Shown in pieces: positions 1-5,901 of a stretch of DNA of 8,280 nt (the first letter of the stretch is position 1; the number at the start of each line of letters is the position of its first letter). Location: the NCBI GenBank assembly GCA_035544495.1, contig DATKEU010000090.1:1-8280 (forward strand). The letters run 5' to 3'. This DNA comes from DATKEU01 sp035544495. Its GTDB lineage: Bacteria; Myxococcota_A; Polyangia; Fen-1088. The notes beneath the pieces were generated by a model. That model did not search any database. It was not told where the DNA came from and saw nothing but the letters and a program-made list of their open reading frames with translations. The translations under genes were made by a program, and so were the position numbers.

Positions 1-2063
1 GGTCGGGTGGCGAAGCGGGCGAGCGTGTTCGGGACATGCACCCGCAGCGCGCGCGGCGCCGCGGGATCGCGGAGCGCGCGCGCCAGCGGGTCGAGCGCGG
101 CGGCGCCGAACGACAGCAGCGCGGCCCGCACCGGCCCGCGCCCGTCGCGCCGCTGCAGGCGCGAGATGAGGGTGGCGATCAGGGCCTCCGCCCGTTGCTG
201 CGCCACCGCGCGCGCCCACTCGGTCGTCGGCAAGGCCGCGAAATCGGCGCGGGCGGCCAGCACGTCGAGCAGGCCCCGCAGGCGCTGGCTCGCGGGCGCG
301 TCGGCGATGGCCGCCAGCAAGCCCAGGCGCTGCTGCTCGCCCTCCCGGCCCGCGCGCTCGAGGATGGCGGCGATGTCGGGGCTGGAGGCTGGGTCTGACT
401 CCAGGCGCGCGTCGGCGACGAACAGAGCGGCGTACCCGTGCAGCCGGGGCCGCTGATCGCGCGCCAGGTCCGCCGCGTCGAGCGCGTGGTGCGCGGCCAG
501 CGCGCGCGCGGCGGCCATGGCGACGGCGTCGCGCGGATCGGCGAGCAGCAGGCGGGCTCGGGCGATCCAATCCTGGCGATCGGAAGCGGCGAAGATCCCC
601 AGCGCGCGCGCCAGCACCGCCTCCTCGTCGCGCAGGAGGATCAACGCCGAGATCAAGCCGGCGCGCCCCCGCCGCGCCAGCGCGTTCATGGCGCCCACCA
701 CCACGAAGTCGTCCTGATGCGACAGATAGGCGATCAGCGCCTCGGCGCTCTGCAGGTCCAGCGGATCGGCGCGCCCGCTGGCGGTCAGCGCGCCGCCGCC
801 GATCGCGCGCCGGAGAAGGCCCAGGTAAGGTTTCTGCAGCGCCCGCGCGGCCACCAGCCACAGCGTCGCCAGACCCAGCGTGGCGAAGGCCAGGGACGTC
901 GCCGACAGACGGCCCGCCACGCCGCCCGCCAGCAGCCCGGCCCCGACGATCGTCTGCACCACGCGCGCGAGCGCCCCGTCGATCAGCGGCTTGGCGCGCG
1001 CGCGCGTCGCGGGCGGCAAGGGCAAATAGGCGAGCTCCAGGCTGGTCCGGTACACCGAGCCGCGCATCGTCCCGTCGAGCGCTTTGAGGACCATCGCCGC
1101 GGGCGCCATTCCCCCCAGCAGGGCGGCGATGCCCGCGCCCGCGACGGTCAGGACCGGCGTCACCAGCATGGTCCAGGCCACGCCCAACCTCCGCACCAGG
1201 GCGCGGCTGCCCACCAGCTGCGCCACCAGCGCCGCGACGCTGGTCAGGAGATAAAAGCGCGCGACGAACGACGGCACCCGGGCGGGCCCGACCGTTCGCA
1301 CCACGGTCCACTTGAAGAAGAAATCCAGCACGACGAACGCGGCCGTCGACGCGGCCACCAGCAGCGCCACGCGCCCGACGAACGGATCGCTGAACGGCGA
1401 CGTCTCCGCGCCCGTACCCGCGACGTCTTCGCCGGCGACCGTCGTGGTGGAGGGATCGGTCGCCGGGCGGGGCAGCACCGGGATGGCCAGCGCCGCGATC
1501 GCCGCCGACAGCAGCAGCAGGCCGGGGACGGGGACCACGCGCAACGCCGCCAGCGCCGCCGCCGCGCCCCCGACCGCGCCCACCGTGCCGGCGGCCGCGA
1601 CCACACCCAGGAGGCGGCGCGCCTGCATCGGCGTCAGCGCGCTGGCGCAGAGGTTCCAGTAGAGCGGGATCAAAACGCCGCTGACGAGGCCGCTCAACAC
1701 ATAGGCTCCCATCGCCGTCCCCGGGCCGGCGCCGGCAATGAACAGCGCCGCCAGGGCCGTCGCGGCCAGCGCCAGGCCCGCCACCAGCGCCGCGCGCACG
1801 CCGAAGCGCGCCGACCAGCGCGCCACCAGCGCGGCGGCGGGGATCACGCTGAGCGCGACCGCCGGATAGACGGCCGCCAGGTTGCGCGCGGGAAACTGGC
1901 TGAGCAAGAGCGCGTCCCGCGCCGTCTCCAGCACGGCGTGCGCCGCCACGATCAGCGTCAGCGCCGCCGCCGATCGCGCCAGCCCGCGCCCATCGCCCCG
2001 GCGAAGGTCGACCACGCGCGCGAGCCAGCAGCGCAGGGCGGGAGCGGATCCGTCGGTTCGCAT
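1..2063 (-). CDS. ATP/ADP translocase (NTT/TLC)-like membrane protein fused to HEAT-like repeats (partial)
   Basis: The first 687 residues are in the window; the C-terminus lies beyond position 1. After a basic N-terminal tail, about 11-12 hydrophobic segments span residues 31-409. Features of the NTT (Npt1/Npt2-like) nucleotide-transporter group are ETARDALLLSQFPARNLAAVYPA (from residue 46; KPVRDALFL-like in relatives), FFFKWTVV (248-255), and SVYRTSLELAYLPLP ... ARAKPLIDGALARVV (336-369), equivalent to the conserved R-x-K-x-x-ID...R block. Residues about 437-687 are soluble and built of Ala/Leu-rich helix pairs typical of HEAT repeats (for example VRAALLSFGAAALDPLARAL and ALRVHVPNTLARF), presumably continuing past the edge. 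Classical NTTs exchange ATP and ADP or import nucleotides in intracellular bacteria and plastids. HEAT-fused homologues in free-living bacteria have no settled function, so the substrate is unknown. Start ATG 2063 lies 11 nt after the barrel gene's stop, so it is probably in the same operon. Confidence 0.78.
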   Translation of the reverse strand, partial: MRTDGSAPALRCWLARVVDLRRGDGRGLARSAAALTLIVAAHAVLETARDALLLSQFPARNLAAVYPAVALSVIPAAALVARWSARFGVRAALVAGLALAATALAALFIAGAGPGTAMGAYVLSGLVSGVLIPLYWNLCASALTPMQARRLLGVVAAAGTVGAVGGAAAALAALRVVPVPGLLLLSAAIAALAIPVLPRPATDPSTTTVAGEDVAGTGAETSPFSDPFVGRVALLVAASTAAFVVLDFFFKWTVVRTVGPARVPSFVARFYLLTSVAALVAQLVGSRALVRRLGVAWTMLVTPVLTVAGAGIAALLGGMAPAAMVLKALDGTMRGSVYRTSLELAYLPLPPATRARAKPLIDGALARVVQTIVGAGLLAGGVAGRLSATSLAFATLGLATLWLVAARALQKPYLGLLRRAIGGGALTASGRADPLDLQSAEALIAYLSHQDDFVVVGAMNALARRGRAGLISALILLRDEEAVLARALGIFAASDRQDWIARARLLLADPRDAVAMAAARALAAHHALDAADLARDQRPRLHGYAALFVADARLESDPASSPDIAAILERAGREGEQQRLGLLAAIADAPASQRLRGLLDVLAARADFAALPTTEWARAVAQQRAEALIATLISRLQRRDGRGPVRAALLSFGAAALDPLARALRDPAAPRALRVHVPNTLARFATR

Positions 2064-2072
2064 GCCGGCGTG

Positions 2073-2076
2073 CCTC
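2073..2076 (-). promoter_or_regulatory. Shine-Dalgarno site of the translocase-like gene
   Basis: GAGG on the minus strand lies nine bases before the ATG at 2063 and overlaps the TGA stop of the barrel gene (2077-2075). It supports the ATG at 2063 as the start and suggests that ribosomes finishing the barrel gene can re-initiate here. Confidence 0.55.
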
Positions 2077-3499
2077 AGAACGTCGCCACCGACAGGATGA
2101 AGCGGAAGCCGCCGTCGGGCGCGTAGATGAACTGCATGCCCGACTGCGGCGCTCCTTCCCAGTAGGCGCCCGGCGTGCGGTAGAGGCGCAGCCCCAGCCC
2201 GTAGCTCGGGAACCAGCGGGCGCTGCCGATGCCGGCGAAGTCATGGCCGGCCACCGTGCCGACGTCCGTGAACAGCGACGCGTCGACCAGGTGGCTGACG
2301 TACCAGCGGTACTCCGCCGTGGTGACGACGCCGCTGTCGCCGCGGAAGCGCCCGTCGAGAAAGCCGCGCATCCCGTTCCATCCCGACATCACCGCCAGCT
2401 CCTCGAAGGGGATGGGTGCGTCCGCCAGCGCGTCGACCATGACCGCGCGGCCGCGCAGGATGATCTGGCGATCGGCGTGGCCCAGGGCGACGACGGGCTC
2501 GGCCGACAACGTGACGTGGCGGCTGGGATCGCCGGCGATCCCCTCGGCGAACGTGGCGTCAACGGCCAGCGCGGCGCCGCTGCCGTCGCGCGTGTGCGAG
2601 CGGACGTCCCACTGCAACCCGACGCCCTGGTGGGTGATGCGCATCCCGTCTGCGAACCCCGGCAACAGCGTCGGATCGACGCAGGCGTTGGTCGGCTGGG
2701 TGGTGGCCTGGCAGTCGGGCGTGGCGGCGCGAAACACCTCGGCCACCGAGGGGCCGCCGCGCACGCCGCCGGCGCGGTAGTCGCGCCGCTGCAGATCGCC
2801 GTGCAGGACGACGCGCAGGTTGGCGGGCAGCGCCCTCGTCCAGCGCACCTCGGCAGAATAGATGTCGCTGCTGAACCGGGCGGCGCTCCAGCCGCGCGCG
2901 GTGAGGTCCGCCTGGCTGAGCGCGCCGATGCCGGCGAAGTAGCGATCGTCGCGGTGACTGACGACGGTCCGGAACGAGAGCCCGGTCCAGCGCGCCGCCG
3001 CCGCGTCCACCTCGCCCACCATCGCCGCTGGGCCGGCGGTTTGAAAGCTGGTCGCGACGCCGCTGCCCTCGCCCGGCAAGCGCTGATAGAAGACGCGCAG
3101 GCCGACGGTCGGCACGGTGGAGGTGGCGTACTTCAGCAACGGTCGCACGCCCACCTTGCCGTCGTCGCTGGTCAGCCACGCCTGCAGCCAGTCCTGCGCG
3201 TGGTGCGATTCGATCACGTCGGTCGCCTGCACCAGCGGATAGAACGCGCCGGCGGCGATGGCCCGCGTGGGATACAGCGCCACCTGGCCGGCGGTGCGCG
3301 CCGGCGACGGGGGCGGCGGCGGGGCTCGGCCGTCCAGCGCCTCGCCGCAGCGCGGATCGGGCGCGCGCCCGTCGGCCGGTTGCGCGCAGTCGGGCGCCGC
3401 GCTCGCCGGCACGCCGCCGCCGTCGGCGCCGGCTGGGCGCGCCGCCGCGGCGAGCAGCGCGACCGTCGCCGCGATCAGGACTCCGCCGCGGGCGCTCAT
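2075..3499 (-). CDS. Omp85/BamA-type outer-membrane beta-barrel protein, no POTRA domains seen
   Basis: This is a 474-residue protein. The N-terminus is a signal peptide (MSARGGVLIAATVALL..., probably cut after A-G-A near residue 25), followed by a Pro/Ala-rich linker with two cysteines (38 and 51) and a P-run near residue 60. The rest alternates in beta-strand fashion and carries the Omp85 barrel signature near the end: GWNGMRGFLDGRFRGD (373-388), then TTAEYRW and SLFTDVGTV (393-415). The chain ends in Phe (RFILSVATF), as expected of an outer-membrane beta-signal. About 400 residues fits a 16-strand barrel. No room or pattern for POTRA repeats is seen, so it resembles the POTRA-less Omp85 group. 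Cys263 and Cys273 sit in a short loop and could form a disulfide. The start ATG 3499 overlaps the upstream stop (ATGA) and has GGAG at 3511-3508. It may provide the outer-membrane part of the system encoded here. Confidence 0.82.
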   Translation of the reverse strand: MSARGGVLIAATVALLAAAARPAGADGGGVPASAAPDCAQPADGRAPDPRCGEALDGRAPPPPPSPARTAGQVALYPTRAIAAGAFYPLVQATDVIESHHAQDWLQAWLTSDDGKVGVRPLLKYATSTVPTVGLRVFYQRLPGEGSGVATSFQTAGPAAMVGEVDAAAARWTGLSFRTVVSHRDDRYFAGIGALSQADLTARGWSAARFSSDIYSAEVRWTRALPANLRVVLHGDLQRRDYRAGGVRGGPSVAEVFRAATPDCQATTQPTNACVDPTLLPGFADGMRITHQGVGLQWDVRSHTRDGSGAALAVDATFAEGIAGDPSRHVTLSAEPVVALGHADRQIILRGRAVMVDALADAPIPFEELAVMSGWNGMRGFLDGRFRGDSGVVTTAEYRWYVSHLVDASLFTDVGTVAGHDFAGIGSARWFPSYGLGLRLYRTPGAYWEGAPQSGMQFIYAPDGGFRFILSVATF

Positions 3500-5205
3500 T
3501 CGTCCCGCTCCAGTCCGACGACGACGAAGCGCCGCTCGGCATCGCGCCAGCGCAGGTGAACGCGCGAGGTCTTGGTGACGCCGCCGCCTCCGTGCGGGAC
3601 GCCGCCCGCCAGCGCCGTCGTCACTGAAACGATGCGATAGCCCGAGCCTACCGGGCCGGCGGCGATCGGCACGCAGGCGCGCGCGCCCTCGGCCGCCTGC
3701 TCGCCGCGAAACAGCACCTGGCCGCGCCCGTCGGTGACCTGCACGCGATAGCGCGCCTCCTCGGGCGTCGCGTAGCCGCGCGCGATGGCCAGGTCCCGGA
3801 AGCAGACCTGCGTCCCGTCGGACGACGGCGCCGGATCCTCGACCGCCGCCATCACCCGCAGGTAGCGGCGCCCCAGGATGTCGCGCCGGACCTCCAGCGC
3901 GTGCGTGGCGTAGGCGGCGTCGGCGGCCGGCAGGTCGGCGGTGGCGACGACCGCCGCGATCTGCGCGTCGCTGAAGGCGGTGACGATCTTCGTGCCCCAG
4001 TAGGCGTCGCGATCGGTCATGCGGATGTGCGTCGGCAGCCGGCGGTTGGTGCGGAACTGATCCGGATCCCACGTCTCGGCCGGCAGGTACCCGATGGCGG
4101 GGTGTTGCGTGACCAGGCGGCGCCACTGATCGCGCTCGTCCTCGAACGGCCGGTGGTAAAGGCCCAGCGACAGCAGCGCCCGCAGCGAGCGGCCCACTTC
4201 GATCGGATACTCGCCCAGCTGGGCGGGGCTGGATGGGGCCGCGGTCGCGGAGCCCAGCGCGCAACCGAAGTCGAAGTGGTAATGGCGCACGAAGCGCCGG
4301 CCGTCCTCGACGACGACCGAGTCCATGGTGTTGATCGAGCTCGGATCGAGCACCGCCAGCCAGGCGAACAGGATCCAGCTGGCGCGCAGCGAGCGGCGGC
4401 GCTCGTGCGGGATGTGGTCGTTCGGATCGTCGTCGCGGCGCCCCTTGAGATCGAAGCCGCCCAGCGTCTCGCCCGGGATCCACGGCACGGACACGGCGCG
4501 CAGGCGGCCGTCCGGCAGGCGCGCCACGCCATCCAGCTGCGCGCGCACGCGCGTCCAGGTGAGCGGCCGCTTCTCCACCTTGTAAAGCTTGAACGTCGCC
4601 TGCGGCGACAGCTTCAGGTCCTCGACGCGCAGGTCGGTGTGGAACGCGCCCGGCACGTGGTAACCGGCGGCGTGGAAAAATCGATAGCCGACCATCTCGC
4701 CGCCCGTCGCCATCCCGAAGTGGGCGGCGGGATCGACCTTCAGCATGAACTTGCGCTTGCGCGCATCGACGATCTGGAAGCCGGTGGCGGCGCCCTCGTC
4801 CTTGCCCTTGACGATCGTGAACGGCAAGACCGGAGGCTCGGCGGGCGGGCCGGCGGCGATCGCTTCCAGGCTCATCGGGTCGAGGTGGTTGCGCGGGCAG
4901 AACCAGGTCGAGCACGGCACCTCGTCCATGGCGTTGATGTCCAGGGCCGGCGTCGCGCCCTCCAGCGACAGGATGCGGTCGGCCTCGCCTGCCAGGCCGT
5001 CGCGCACGATGAGGGCGCTGTCCAGCTCTTGCAGATCCGACGGCGCCGGCGTGGTCCGCATGTCCTGATCGTCGTGCTCGCACCAGGCGATCGGACGATC
5101 GGGGAACCAGCGCGGCTCATCGGCGCGCGCGGGCCCTGCGGCCAGCGCGAGCAGCGGCGGCAGCGCGCCGCTGGCCAGGGCCAGGATGAAACGAGAACGC
5201 GACAT
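3496..5205 (-). other. Internal module: secreted protein with kinase-like fold, probable separate gene
   Basis: Read from ATG 5205 (or ATG 5217, four residues longer), this is a 569-residue protein. Its signal peptide is MSRSRF, a hydrophobic core, and A-R-A before Asp29. Residues 85-115 carry LDINAMDEVPCSTWF and MSLEAIAAGP. From memory, this order resembles uncharacterised proteins of Acidobacteria and related phyla. The middle looks like a protein-kinase or HipA-like fold: a glycine-containing loop (GKDEGAATGF, 134-143), Lys156 in FMLKVDP, Glu170 in a following helix, Asp287 and Asn292 in DPSSIN (the D-x4-N of kinase catalytic loops) and Asp312 in FDFG. Residues about 440-569 look strand-rich, ending RFVVVGLERDE. 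It probably acts in the periplasm; substrate and activity are unknown. Neither start has a Shine-Dalgarno sequence, unlike its neighbours, so translation depends on the upstream gene. Its TGA overlaps the barrel gene's ATG. Confidence 0.7.
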
Positions 5206-5901
5206 GCCCGGGGACATCAGCAAGCGGCGGACCAGGCAAAAGGCCGCGCGCGCGCGGACGGCCCCGCCGAAAATCCGACTGGGTGCCGGACCCGGGCGGC
5301 ATCCCGGCCGCAGGGCGCGCGCGATGTCCGCGCTCACGGAGAGAAGCGCGGTGGCGCTCGCCCCGGCCAGCGCGTCGTGGCCGCCGGCGGCGGGGACGCG
5401 CGCGATCGAACGGCCGGTCTTCGCGCGGCCGCCGGGGAAGCGGAGGATCCAGGTCGCGTCGACGGTCGCCTCGCGCCCGAGCGCCAGGTCGAGGCGGCGC
5501 AGGGCGAGGATCAGCTCGACGTCCGTGCCGCTGTCCTCGCCGGTCAGGTCGTCGGCGAACACGACGCGCGCGTCGGAGAGCGCGCCCGCCAGACCGGCGG
5601 CGATCGCGCGCGCGACGGCGCTTGGCAAGGGCTCCGCCCAGCGGTGGCCGTCGTCGATCGCCAGCTCGTTCGGCGAAAGCCGCAGCACCATCTCCGGGCG
5701 ATCCAGCGCCTCGGGCACGGAAGCCGCGGCCACGCGGACCCGCAACCGCGCCGGTCCGTCGGGCGGCTGGACGCGCGCGTCGCTGTCGTCGGCCAGCGTG
5801 TAATAGCGCACGGGGGGCGTGCGGACGCAGGCCGCGACCAGCGTGGCGGCGGCCAGCAGCGCCGGGAAGATAGCCGCGACAGCGGGCGCCGTCGCCTTCA
5901 T
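3496..5901 (-). CDS. Continuous frame: PqiC-type lipoprotein joined to secreted kinase-like protein
   Basis: This is one frame of 801 codons with no stop. Residues 1-200 are a PqiC-type (ABC-type transport auxiliary, DUF330-like) lipoprotein: a signal peptide with lipobox V-A-A-C (Cys25), then VRYYTLAD, a strand-rich domain with ELAIDDGHRWAEPLPSAVARAI, and a closing helix (SVSADIARAL) where PqiC proteins normally end. PqiC is an outer-membrane lipoprotein that binds PqiB. The start ATG 5901 overlaps the pqiB stop and has GAGGG at 5911-5907. Instead of stopping, the frame continues through about 28 unrecognised Arg/Ala-rich residues into a second signal peptide (Met229 or Met233) and a 569-residue kinase-like protein, described separately. 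An internal signal peptide makes a true fusion doubtful. The frame could be two genes with a lost stop, or a one-unit indel in the (CG)6 tract at 5245-5256. The lipoprotein identity is secure; whether this is one polypeptide is not. Confidence 0.75.
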   Translation of the reverse strand: MKATAPAVAAIFPALLAAATLVAACVRTPPVRYYTLADDSDARVQPPDGPARLRVRVAAASVPEALDRPEMVLRLSPNELAIDDGHRWAEPLPSAVARAIAAGLAGALSDARVVFADDLTGEDSGTDVELILALRRLDLALGREATVDATWILRFPGGRAKTGRSIARVPAAGGHDALAGASATALLSVSADIARALRPGCRPGPAPSRIFGGAVRARAAFCLVRRLLMSPGMSRSRFILALASGALPPLLALAAGPARADEPRWFPDRPIAWCEHDDQDMRTTPAPSDLQELDSALIVRDGLAGEADRILSLEGATPALDINAMDEVPCSTWFCPRNHLDPMSLEAIAAGPPAEPPVLPFTIVKGKDEGAATGFQIVDARKRKFMLKVDPAAHFGMATGGEMVGYRFFHAAGYHVPGAFHTDLRVEDLKLSPQATFKLYKVEKRPLTWTRVRAQLDGVARLPDGRLRAVSVPWIPGETLGGFDLKGRRDDDPNDHIPHERRRSLRASWILFAWLAVLDPSSINTMDSVVVEDGRRFVRHYHFDFGCALGSATAAPSSPAQLGEYPIEVGRSLRALLSLGLYHRPFEDERDQWRRLVTQHPAIGYLPAETWDPDQFRTNRRLPTHIRMTDRDAYWGTKIVTAFSDAQIAAVVATADLPAADAAYATHALEVRRDILGRRYLRVMAAVEDPAPSSDGTQVCFRDLAIARGYATPEEARYRVQVTDGRGQVLFRGEQAAEGARACVPIAAGPVGSGYRIVSVTTALAGGVPHGGGGVTKTSRVHLRWRDAERRFVVVGLERDE
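5245..5256. repeat. (CG)6 dinucleotide tract in the lipoprotein/kinase linker
   Basis: Six CG units in a row lie between the recognisable end of the PqiC-type domain and the second signal peptide. One extra CG unit here would shift the frame so that it stops at the TGA at 5219-5217, which overlaps the ATG at 5217 (TGATG). That is the kind of overlap seen at the other junctions of this operon. The tract is therefore a candidate site for a sequencing indel or natural slippage. Confidence 0.6.

Noticed and set aside
993..1006. A second GC-alternating tract, inside the translocase-like gene
   Set aside because: The frame is coherent on both sides, with conserved residues (ARAKPLIDG) right after it, so there is no sign of an indel.
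438..2126. Long plus-strand open frame opposite the translocase-like gene
   Set aside because: Its translation is a low-complexity Arg/Gln/Gly/His mix with no domain pattern. It is an antisense shadow caused by high GC content, while the minus strand shows clear membrane helices and HEAT repeats.
3500..5083. In-frame upstream extension of the barrel gene, giving a protein of about 1000 residues
   Set aside because: The extension is an out-of-frame reading of the kinase-like gene. The ATG at 3499 has a Shine-Dalgarno site, an ATGA overlap and a signal peptide directly after it.
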